Below, piece after piece: positions 50,301-58,411 of a DNA stretch of 64,000 nucleotides. The notes under the pieces are model-generated. The model made no database searches. It was not told the origin of the DNA and saw only the letters and a program-made list of their open reading frames with translations. Each line of letters opens with the position of its first letter. Within the stretch, counting starts at the first letter, position 1. The DNA comes from Spirochaetota bacterium (GTDB lineage: Bacteria > Spirochaetota > UBA4802 > UB4802): assembly GCA_029907515.1 (NCBI GenBank), contig JARYLT010000001.1:35701-99700 (forward strand), in the 5' to 3' direction. Position numbers and translations under genes: made by a program.

Positions 50301-50875
50301 GGATTTACTCCAGATGTTGTTATAAATTGAAATTCAACATACCCAATAGTAGTTAGTGTTCCCGAATAAAGAGCTTCAAGATTATCAAAATTAAGTGTTT
50401 TTGTGGGATCCCCATTAAGATATGCTGTGTTATGAATACGAATAGTATATGTTGTTGAAGCTACTCTTCCTGAAGTTAAGTCTATATTAAATATTTGATT
50501 ATCAGCTGTTGTTATTGAATAGTCGGATAAGTTGGATAAAGTAGTTGAGCCTTCAACTATTTCTATTGCAGTATTTACACTTGAAACATCCATGGCACGG
50601 GTAAAAACAATAGTTAAATCAGGATCATAATCACCAGGTGGTATACCTGTCATTGTACCTGGGGATCCGGTATGTGATGTTAAACGTCCGGGAAATACTG
50701 CATAAACCTGAGGTACATCAACACCAATAGTTCCAACCACGCTGGTCGTTGTTTCAGGGTTTGGTTGCACGGTTGGTGCCTGTTTTGAACAGAATAGAGA
50801 AAATTGCATCAGTAATATAACTACAAATATATGTATATATACGTGGGTATATAATTTGAATGGAGTCTTTTTCAT
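47345..50875 (-). CDS. Large secreted protein with Ig-like (Big_5/SbsA-type) repeats, putative lipoprotein
   Basis: Signal peptide with FSLFCSK; DLTIVFTRAMDVSSVNTAIEI; PPTVLSTNPSNGATGVDIDLLPLQYILIQFSEPVNP. Confidence 0.85.
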   Translation of the reverse strand: MKKTPFKLYTHVYIHIFVVILLMQFSLFCSKQAPTVQPNPETTTSVVGTIGVDVPQVYAVFPGRLTSHTGSPGTMTGIPPGDYDPDLTIVFTRAMDVSSVNTAIEIVEGSTTLSNLSDYSITTADNQIFNIDLTSGRVASTTYTIRIHNTAYLNGDPTKTLNFDNLEALYSGTLTTIGYVEFQFITTSGVNPPDTTPPTVLSTNPSNGATGVDIDLLPLQYILIQFSEPVNPTTVTGASILLEDFSLNPVSGSVGIVDGTNTQFFFMPSSSLNYYETYTLTISPSGNEIKDYAGNNTNPSPTTIHFTTIDYASLPAPTLINYFVEYNNTHPDQFTVYWATDRKSIQHIEIDDAETFTTALITRHDTSIYQNYHSYTFTGLAPNQVYSIRICVDSDNSTPAGGPFDNTYTYNAVIRTIPNETEGTTGNYKLSTASGTPSDIHTVQIDTSTSYVVWNENGTDIKAQFLDSSSGDPNTWDKWTQDGVNIFSNGNVGTINTLLNGTHLIVSRNTSGNIYACSMYNSGVIGWDWGDDGSGNPDTGIQVYNGAASEARMGFVYSGYVIQITDGTHTADMEYVYDSTANKFSSVANNDIIMNDDDELPLATVSYKVDDNFLELDFPIITAGNLHYRIGNNALYASGTINPVYSTTEFGDDTYLEIGDILINISQLGKPNAYIANRQNIASPPPTYLYTVNRDYVNLNTTDNYEVHQLNVNGTASTNILYDLDVDFSILGGGISANDIVVNLSTGESDIVSSIYTGNRALVLNDTSQFIFNVDNTNYQIFRLPSATNFITSGKPTSIGVNTITQTGRDFSTDGVTAGDSIYNIATQQYTTITNVATDTLTLHTQIFSTTTEIFIIFSNIGYKGILFTWTESDNIYAKVIDASNGNRLFPDSTVTSHYTITDHTNNARNPYVISNSTGNAIIIYELDAGGGNWDIRAKKVNGICNFLWADPDANDATDPGIQLVTNQTPSGTRLIKKVLPDGSDGAWVLYETNAPSIGLSHINTNGVVNTFTINNAGFADMATISATQIMLVYEYYTSGNPARIFARIYNNTPSLVSGPVQVSAGVVSKSQFYPTITPDGIGGAIIDWLDTRYFPNIYYTIYAQHLDSTLAKLYTSDKFVAIPVKDTQSSNPYEITHKILRWDDGGAPNEGIHIWIDERSSTSGEVDIYFQNISN

Positions 50876-51017
50876 ATTGTTATTCCCATACATTTATGGG
50901 TACTTTAATATATTAATCATAAAGTATTGCTAATTCAAACAAAAAATGTTTGCATTAAACATTTTCTTTATGATACTATATAATATAATAATTTATATAA
51001 TAAATATAATACCTTCT

Positions 51018-53507
51018 ATGCAATGTAAAGTGAAAAATAATATTGTGGCAATTATTATTTTTTTTGCACTGTTTATGCCAGCTTTTGCGTTTGCAGCAAT
51101 AGCTGGGGTGACAGTTACTGCAGCAACACCAACTAATGTGTCAACCGGTCAGCCTTATTATTTAGCATCTGATAACTGGGCTGTGTACAGTTATGAATTT
51201 CTTGTTAACATTATTAATCCAACAGCTACACAGCTATCCGATTATGATTATGTCGATCTTGTAATACCGCTGGGGGGAGGAAATACCATCACTGCACGCT
51301 GGACTGCACCTGTGGCAGCTGGCAATGGAACATTTGCGTTAGTTGCTGGCAGTTATGGTGCTTCATCAATTGAAGCAGCTGATGGAACTACAGTTACTGG
51401 TACTCCGCAAAATCTTACCTTACATTTCAGGATAACATTTAGCTGGGATATACCACTAGACCACAATGATACGCCTGCGGCAAGGATTATAACTGCTACT
51501 GCTACTGACGATGACCCATCCAGTGCGGCTGGCACAACGATAGCTGTTTACGGCTTTTGCAATAGGGTTAAAATACTAAATTTTGCGCAGGATGGTGAAG
51601 CACTAGATGGACTGGTTAATCCTTATGCAGCAGATTTTCATGTAACAGGGACTGTCGCATATAATATTGTTGGTGCAACTGATGCAGTGCCAGCTACTTC
51701 AATAAACCAGGTAGGATTATGGCGAGATAATAATAATGATGGAATAAGTGATAATAATACTGGATTAACTGATTCAGTACCAGCTTTTTCTTTTACTGTG
51801 GATCCGGGGCCAGACATTTACTCATTGGGACAAACATACTGGCGTATTAGAGTCACATTAAAAAATCCTAATGCCTCAACAACTGTGCAGGATAGTGCTA
51901 ACTCGTTGCCAGTACGGTTTGACAGGGTTCTTGTTACCAGTATGGTTGTGACTAATCCAGGGTTGGCCGGCAGGGATGATGGAAATGTACACTGGCGAAG
52001 TACGCTGGTACCTGGCACCCAGATTACACTAACCGCCAGTATGCAAAATAGTGGTGCAGCCATGCAGGGTGATACTGTGTTTGAAATTAGTGGTGGACCT
52101 AACACATTTACTATTACAATTCCCAATGGCTCAACAACGGCAACAGTAGTTATTCCCGCTAATGCAATGTCATTATCAGGAAGTAACACGTATACTATAA
52201 CTCAAATTACAGGCTCAATGTATGGTAATCAAACAGGAGATTCACAGATTCGCGATACTACAAACTATCCAGCATCATACTACACTGACCAAACTGTGTG
52301 GTGGGATAATGCAAACTCGCCAAATGGTGGAGCAGCTATAAGTGGAGTAAATGCATATCCATCACCTACAAGCCTGATAATAGAATGGACACCTGTTAAT
52401 ACGTCAACTGCATCTAGTGATGGTGATTTTTATGAATACAGGGTATATATACGGAAAACAGGTGCACCCACATGGAATCAATGGGATGGTGATGATGACG
52501 CATTATTACGTGATGTAGCGCCGGGGGCAATAGTAAATAATCCAAATGGCTCAACAAACAATGCACTTCATTTTACTTCAACTGGTAAAAAATATACCAT
52601 AATTCCCAATCTTGAAATTTTTACTGAATATGAATTTTATATAACAGCCGTTGATATATTTGGTAATGAAACACCTGTACCAGGGTTATTGTATACCACA
52701 CGTACTCCCGCGTATTCAGTTGAAGTTGCAGTCACAGATGGGATAACAACAATTGATAACACTACCTTTATTACCGGTGGAAGCCCGGCTAATTACAATA
52801 GCCGACAACTACGGGCAGTTAATATACGGTTAAATATAAAGATAATTACCTCTTCAAATGAACTCCCCGACAATGTAAGGGTATGGTATACCAATAATCC
52901 ATCAGATGGTGGTGATATTGATATAGTAATTCCCGGGCCGCCACAAACACCAAATACAGCAGCATTCAGTGCACCAAATGTGTTAGAATCTGCTAATGCG
53001 ATCAAAACAGGGCCCAATACGTGGGTTGCTTATTTGCCAACCACATCTTCTATACTTCGCAATGGCAATCAAATACGGTTTGTTGTTGAAACAACACGTG
53101 CTGGCACAACAGTATTTTCTGATCTGGATATGAGTGATAATAATTCTAATAATAATGAATGGTCATTTTTACTTACGGATGCTCCAATCACTGTTCCCTG
53201 GCCAACGCGTATTTTAAACAATGTCATAACTGACAAAAATCCAACCTGCTATCCAGCCTATTATCTTACCGATGATGCATATGTGGAGATTACAGTATAT
53301 GATATCAAGGGAAGGCCTGTTGCTAAACTGCTGGACAATGCATTCCGTAAAGGGGGCCAGAATATCAAAGAAGGTGGCTGGAATGGCACCAATAAGGCAA
53401 ATAATAAGCTTGGCGTTGGATTGTACTATATCCATATCCGCGCAAAACGCGTGAGCGATGGAAAGGTAATACTTAACTCCTTCCAGAAAGTAGTTATTGC
53501 AAAATAA
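51018..53507 (+). CDS. Secreted protein with C-terminal FlgD/T9SS-like Ig domain
   Basis: N-terminal signal IVAIIIFFALFMPAFAFAA; C-terminal AYVEITVYDIKGRPVAKLLDNAFRKGGQNIKEGGWNGTNKANNKLGVGLYYIHIRAK. Confidence 0.85.
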   Translation: MQCKVKNNIVAIIIFFALFMPAFAFAAIAGVTVTAATPTNVSTGQPYYLASDNWAVYSYEFLVNIINPTATQLSDYDYVDLVIPLGGGNTITARWTAPVAAGNGTFALVAGSYGASSIEAADGTTVTGTPQNLTLHFRITFSWDIPLDHNDTPAARIITATATDDDPSSAAGTTIAVYGFCNRVKILNFAQDGEALDGLVNPYAADFHVTGTVAYNIVGATDAVPATSINQVGLWRDNNNDGISDNNTGLTDSVPAFSFTVDPGPDIYSLGQTYWRIRVTLKNPNASTTVQDSANSLPVRFDRVLVTSMVVTNPGLAGRDDGNVHWRSTLVPGTQITLTASMQNSGAAMQGDTVFEISGGPNTFTITIPNGSTTATVVIPANAMSLSGSNTYTITQITGSMYGNQTGDSQIRDTTNYPASYYTDQTVWWDNANSPNGGAAISGVNAYPSPTSLIIEWTPVNTSTASSDGDFYEYRVYIRKTGAPTWNQWDGDDDALLRDVAPGAIVNNPNGSTNNALHFTSTGKKYTIIPNLEIFTEYEFYITAVDIFGNETPVPGLLYTTRTPAYSVEVAVTDGITTIDNTTFITGGSPANYNSRQLRAVNIRLNIKIITSSNELPDNVRVWYTNNPSDGGDIDIVIPGPPQTPNTAAFSAPNVLESANAIKTGPNTWVAYLPTTSSILRNGNQIRFVVETTRAGTTVFSDLDMSDNNSNNNEWSFLLTDAPITVPWPTRILNNVITDKNPTCYPAYYLTDDAYVEITVYDIKGRPVAKLLDNAFRKGGQNIKEGGWNGTNKANNKLGVGLYYIHIRAKRVSDGKVILNSFQKVVIAK

Positions 53508-54053
53508 TCTTTTGTATATCCGTGGCTAAAGTTACCTGTAATGCATCCAGCTGTTTTATGATATAGTCCCTGTCAATGGGAAAAGAACCAGCTAACAATG
53601 CTTCTACATCAGCAATGTCCTGGTACCTGCCTGAAGCACATTTAAGCACAATAAGATCTTCAAGATTAATAACAGGAATGTTGATTCCCTTCACTGAAAA
53701 TAGTTTGCTATTTTGAATACAGCGTTTCAAAAAATTATTTGTGGCTACTAATATACATATAACACAAAATGAAAAGAATTTGAAATAATACCATATATTT
53801 TAACAGGGGTTAATGTGGATTGCAGCATTTCCTTGTTATGAGGTATAACGTTACAATGATTTTGCAGTACACTGATTAATTGTATTTCATGTGTTTCATC
53901 AATCAGAGCAATAATATCAAGATCTTCAGTTGCCCTTACATGCCCCCATAAACTGACAGCAATACCTCCAGCAATGCAGAATGGGATATTGGTATTAATA
54001 AGGCATGAGCTTATGGCAATAATGTATTCATGAATTGAAGTTTGGTTTTTCAT
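53494..54053 (-). pseudogene. Frameshifted nucleotidyltransferase-like protein
   Basis: 53748-54053 encodes IPFCIAGGIAVSLWGHVRATEDLDIIALI; the 53494-53730 frame continues upstream as ILVATNNFLKRCIQNSKLFSVKGINIPVINLEDLIVLKCASGRYQDIADVEALL. Two halves in different frames, shift near 53745-53760. Confidence 0.75.
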
Positions 54054-54433
54054 GATTATCTTTTCTTTTTAGTATATCTTCTGTAATTCTAAACCATATT
54101 CCCCCATCATTGAGAGTGGGAAATAATGACTTATACAATGCATGTTTCATTGAAAACATGGTCTGGGTAAGTTCACAGCAGCGGCTGAAGTTTTTTTTGC
54201 ATCATTTTATCAATTAAACTATTATTATCTGACATACATCATAATCCATTCTATACGCTAAATCGCTTACCCTTCCATAAAAAAGTATTTATGTGTGGTT
54301 ACATCTTGCAAAGATCATACCAAAGCTGTGAATGGTACCAAACAGCTTATTCACCAACCAGTAAATTGTTGTACACATGTTTTATGATTGAAATATATCT
54401 TGCAAAGCACGCGTTGTCAATTGTAAAAAAGCA

Positions 54434-55420
54434 TCACTTTTCCATATGTGCTCTGAATGCTTTTAAATCTTTGGGGCTGTCAATGTCATTTTCCCAATGG
54501 GCAGCATTATTCCTGATATGATAGATATAGCCGCCAAAGTTGGATAAATCCAGTTTGTAGACCCGTTCAATAACATCAATAACAGCACGGTAAAATTTTT
54601 CCTCCTCAAGGCAGCGCTGCTTTACCTGCCTAATGACATCAAAATTTTTTGTTCTCCATAAGTAGTACAATATTCTGGAAAAAATATTGGGCGATAGTGC
54701 CTTGCGTAATCCATAGAAGAAATCAATAATCTGGTATTCAACTATTGAATCAATTGAGTGATGCTTAATAATAGCAGCAGAATTGCCAATGCGTGCTTCA
54801 AATGTATCAAAACCAACAAAGTATTTATGTTTCCCCTTATGTTCGCCACGTTTGATTACTTTCATACGGTGGTGTAGCCATGTATCCTTTGCAACATCCT
54901 GATATTCCACAATGCTATAAATTAAATGAGCTATCGCCCCCCGATAATCTTTTGCCTTCCCTATAATACTATCATACTCATGGTTAATCCACTCAACATC
55001 CTGTGCGGTGATACGTGGGGTATCACCAAAAAAAATATCAAGCCGCTGGCCATAGTCAATGTAGTTGAAATAAAAATCTTTTAAATGTCCGCCAACTGAC
55101 TGTTTCATCTGCAACACGGTGAGGTTTTTGTATTTTTTAGTATCAATGGCATCGGTAAAGTTTTGTACGTCATTGTACACATAGATTTTTTCATACAGTG
55201 GTTTACCGTGTTTTTTGGCGTGGTAGATGGCATCAAGCACATACTGAATAACAGGCTTGCCGGCAAGTGTTTGCAAAAATTTATTTTTGCCAATATAAAT
55301 AACATCGCCGTCGTAGGCTTCAATGAGCTGCTTTTTGCGCTTGATCATGGTTTTACGGTCAAGCTTGTCAAAGCCAGCAAGGATGAGGGCAATTGGCTTT
55401 TGTGTATTTCCTTTTGGCAT
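54434..55420 (-). CDS. MobA-like nucleotidyltransferase-domain protein
   Basis: N-terminal KPIALILAGFDKLDRKTMIKRKKQLI...LAGKPVIQYVLDAI suggests NTP transferase fold. Confidence 0.65.
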   Translation of the reverse strand: MPKGNTQKPIALILAGFDKLDRKTMIKRKKQLIEAYDGDVIYIGKNKFLQTLAGKPVIQYVLDAIYHAKKHGKPLYEKIYVYNDVQNFTDAIDTKKYKNLTVLQMKQSVGGHLKDFYFNYIDYGQRLDIFFGDTPRITAQDVEWINHEYDSIIGKAKDYRGAIAHLIYSIVEYQDVAKDTWLHHRMKVIKRGEHKGKHKYFVGFDTFEARIGNSAAIIKHHSIDSIVEYQIIDFFYGLRKALSPNIFSRILYYLWRTKNFDVIRQVKQRCLEEEKFYRAVIDVIERVYKLDLSNFGGYIYHIRNNAAHWENDIDSPKDLKAFRAHMEK

Positions 55421-55637
55421 GATAGTATCCGGCTATACAATTATTAATACACAAGTAAACGCATGTCATGTATCAGTCAAGCCTTTAATGGTAACTATCC
55501 GTAATGCCATAGTGATGAATACGGTGGGAATAAAAATATAAATATAATTGCAATTTAACTTGACAGCCGGTATATTAAATATGAAGAAATAAACCCTGAA
55601 CTTTACTAAACTCTGCAAAAAGAATATAGAGGTACCA

Positions 55638-57611
55638 ATGAAAAAACTGTTGATACTACTGTTAGCAGGATTTGTGGCATGTGCTACCGGGGCAAATACC
55701 ACTAAAACAAAATCCTTATCCAACGACCTTAAAAATCTTGTCAATGAATCATGCTTTGAGGTTGTTGTCAATAAACCGGAAAAAGATACCCTGACATACG
55801 AAAAAGAGCTGCCATGGCATCTGATACCGTACAATATACGGGTTGATAAATACTATTCAATTGGAACTGCATTTGCTATCTCCCCTACTGAGCTTTTAAC
55901 TGCTTTTCATGTGCTGGATTTGAAGACTGATTCGCTCATCTATAAAGATTTTTACATCCGTGATTCACAGGGCAATGTGTATGAAGTTGATAAAATTTTA
56001 GCGTTTGATAGTCACCGGGATTTTATACGCTTTACGGTTAAAAATAAGACATTTGCAAAATATTTAAAACTAAAAGAAAATTATACTATTGGCGATAGTG
56101 TCTTTGCAGTTGGCAATGCCTATGGTGAAGGTATTGTCATGCGCCAGGGCGAGCTTATTGGCACATACCCTGAACCGGAAGATGGAAAATTTAATTTATT
56201 GAAAAGCTCATCCGATGTCAATTTTGGAAACAGTGGCGGCCCCCTTGTTGATGATCAGGCTAATTGTATTGGCATTGTCATTCAGCGCAAAGATAATATT
56301 GCCTATTCATTGCCGGTGGCTGAGGTTCTAAAAACCGGCAATCGTGGTATTTTCCACGTGCGTATGAATTTTGGTTTTACGCTGCTTCCGGAAAAGACTA
56401 TGGTGAAGGATTTTGACGATGAACTATCGCTTCCAAAAGGATATAAAGAAATTAAAAAATTGTTCAATGAGCGTTTTAAAAAATTTTATGTTTCAACAAT
56501 GGATGAACTTCTGAAAGGGCAGGGCAGAGGAATGTTCCCTGAGGGTGAGGAATCGCTTATCCCACTTTTTGATTTTACCGATAGTTACTTTTTACAGGTG
56601 AATTATTTAAGCAAGGATAACAACAAATGGACTATCTCCAATATTGAATATAAAGAAACAAAGATACATGGCAATGGCGTTATCCGCATGGCTAATCCTG
56701 ATAAGCGTTTGCTGTTTATTGATATTTCGCGCCCAGATGATGTCAGCTTGCAGGATATGCTGAAAGACCCCAAAGTGGGGATGAAACTTGTCCTTGAAGG
56801 GCAGAGTATAACCCGCGATTTTGGCGATGTCAAAACGCGAATACTATCACTGGGTGATCCACTGGCAGTTGAATACCATACCGATACATACGGCCGTAAA
56901 TGGCGGCTGTGTACATGGGTGCTGGAATATTCTGATGAAGCTGTCATAAGCTGTGCAACACCTACACCTGAAGGCATGTCGGCGGTGGTTTTTGTATGTG
57001 AAACATCTGAAATTGAATTCTGGAAATATGATGCGCTGAAACTCCTGGATTATGTACAGATATCATACTATGGAAGATTGAAAGACTGGAAAGAGTTTTT
57101 AACTGGTAATACATTGCTGCCAAAAGCATTAAGCGGGGTCAAGTTTGATTATTCAGTGGAAAGAGGATTCCAGTTTGGTGCCGGTATGTTTTCTATTTCG
57201 GCAACAAATGATGTTATTGCAATCAATGATGATGTACGTATGGGTATCAATTTTGGATATATAAAGCAGTCCACAGGCACAGAATGGGCAATACGCCGTG
57301 TCATGTTAAGTGAATATCAGAAAGATAATTACTTTGTACTGGTAAACTGGGTTGCACCCGATACCAGGTTGCCAAAGGATTATATTAATTACTGGGAAAG
57401 CATTGTCAATGCTGAGCATCCGTATACCATGAAGCCATTTACAAGCGATAACTCCACCAAAATAGCTGCCGTGGTTAAGAAGATTCAGGAAAAACCTGAA
57501 AAAGTTAAGAAGCTGTACACGCTGTTTTTGGGGAAAGCCGGAAAAGTGGAAGAAGACAGAATGATTCAGGATTTCAAAAAACTCATGAACGGGATTGTTA
57601 TTAATGAATAA
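55638..57611 (+). CDS. Trypsin-like serine protease-domain lipoprotein
   Basis: LLLAGFVACATG lipobox; SIGTAFAISPTELLTAFHVL; HRDFIRF; VNFGNSGGPLVDDQANCIGIVI. Confidence 0.88.
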   Translation: MKKLLILLLAGFVACATGANTTKTKSLSNDLKNLVNESCFEVVVNKPEKDTLTYEKELPWHLIPYNIRVDKYYSIGTAFAISPTELLTAFHVLDLKTDSLIYKDFYIRDSQGNVYEVDKILAFDSHRDFIRFTVKNKTFAKYLKLKENYTIGDSVFAVGNAYGEGIVMRQGELIGTYPEPEDGKFNLLKSSSDVNFGNSGGPLVDDQANCIGIVIQRKDNIAYSLPVAEVLKTGNRGIFHVRMNFGFTLLPEKTMVKDFDDELSLPKGYKEIKKLFNERFKKFYVSTMDELLKGQGRGMFPEGEESLIPLFDFTDSYFLQVNYLSKDNNKWTISNIEYKETKIHGNGVIRMANPDKRLLFIDISRPDDVSLQDMLKDPKVGMKLVLEGQSITRDFGDVKTRILSLGDPLAVEYHTDTYGRKWRLCTWVLEYSDEAVISCATPTPEGMSAVVFVCETSEIEFWKYDALKLLDYVQISYYGRLKDWKEFLTGNTLLPKALSGVKFDYSVERGFQFGAGMFSISATNDVIAINDDVRMGINFGYIKQSTGTEWAIRRVMLSEYQKDNYFVLVNWVAPDTRLPKDYINYWESIVNAEHPYTMKPFTSDNSTKIAAVVKKIQEKPEKVKKLYTLFLGKAGKVEEDRMIQDFKKLMNGIVINE

Positions 57612-57623
57612 TTGAATACAATT

Positions 57624-57650
57624 ATAGCCGCGTATGTGTCACGCGGCTAT
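57624..57650. repeat. Hairpin, left side of IS200-like element
   Basis: ATAGCCGCGT-ATGTGTC-ACGCGGCTAT, 10-bp perfect stem. Confidence 0.8.
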
Positions 57651-57679
57651 ATGTTAGATTTAAGTGTAAATACATAGTT

Positions 57680-57773
57680 TTACTATAATCCCGAAGGGAT
57701 TAAATAGTAATAGCTCCGTATGTAATGCGGAGAAAATAAATCAAAAACTTTTTCAACCCTGGAAGGGTTGAAA
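57680..57773. repeat. Left three-hairpin module
   Basis: TTACTAT-AATCCC-GAA-GGGATT-AA-ATAGTAA (57680-57710); CTCCGTAT-GTA-ATGCGGAG (57714-57732); TTTCAACCCT-GGA-AGGGTTGAAA (57751-57773). Confidence 0.85.
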
Positions 57774-57775
57774 TT

Positions 57776-58222
57776 TTATAATACAAATTTTTCGTCAAAA
57801 ATAATTCCGTGTTCTACTAAAAGTTCAATAAACTCGTCTCTGAAACTTTTTATTTTATGATGTGATTCTTGATTTTTTATATAGGCGATAAGATTATCTT
57901 TCGCTTCAATTGAGTAAGTAAATGCTCCATAACCATTCTGCCATCCTATAAAGTTTGGGAATAGATGATTTTCTTTAATAAATTTTGAACTTGCCAATTT
58001 TATATCTTTTACTAAATCTGCCAATGATTGCGACGGGTGAAGATGAAATAATATATGAACATGATTGTCTATGCCATTTATTTGGTATAGGTGGCAATTT
58101 TTATTTTTTAATATACCAGTAATATATTGATATAATTTAGGCCTATTTTCTTTTAATAATATCATTTCCTGATATTTTGTGCTGAATACTAATTGATATA
58201 ATATTTGTGTGTATGTGCTCAT
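57776..58222 (-). mobile_element. IS200/IS605-like or REP-associated (RAYT-type) Y1 transposase
   Basis: LVFSTKYQE, HUH-type GIDNHVHILFHLHPSQSLADLVKDIKLASSKFI, WQNGYGAFTYS Tyr, IKNQESHHKIKSF. Confidence 0.92.
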
Positions 58223-58318
58223 ATCAAATTTTATTGGTTGTTAATGCTTTGAGATATTATGATATATATTTAATATGTTGAAGATGTATAGTACATTAAA
58301 AATTCTGTCAATTATATT

Positions 58319-58401
58319 AAACCCCTTTGGGGTTTTGTGTATTGATGATTAATAACCACGGATTACATCCATGGCTATTCATATTTAATCGCTTCGCGAT
58401 T
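58319..58401. repeat. Right three-hairpin module (inverted relative to left)
   Basis: AAACCCC-TTT-GGGGTTT (58319-58335); ATAACCACGGATTACATCCATGGCTAT (about 58352-58378; G-U pairs on minus strand); AATCGC-TTC-GCGATT (58387-58401). Confidence 0.85.
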
Positions 58402-58411
58402 GTAAAAAATA

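Noticed and set aside
53504-53730. Separate small CDS 53494-53730 (TTG start)
   Set aside because: Its frame extends upstream of the TTG into sequence continuing the 53748-54053 nucleotidyltransferase; treated as one frameshifted gene.
57660-58401. CRISPR array suggested by serial short hairpins near 57.7 and 58.3 kb
   Set aside because: The units differ in sequence, are not regularly spaced direct repeats, and lie in inverted modules around a transposase; no cas genes.
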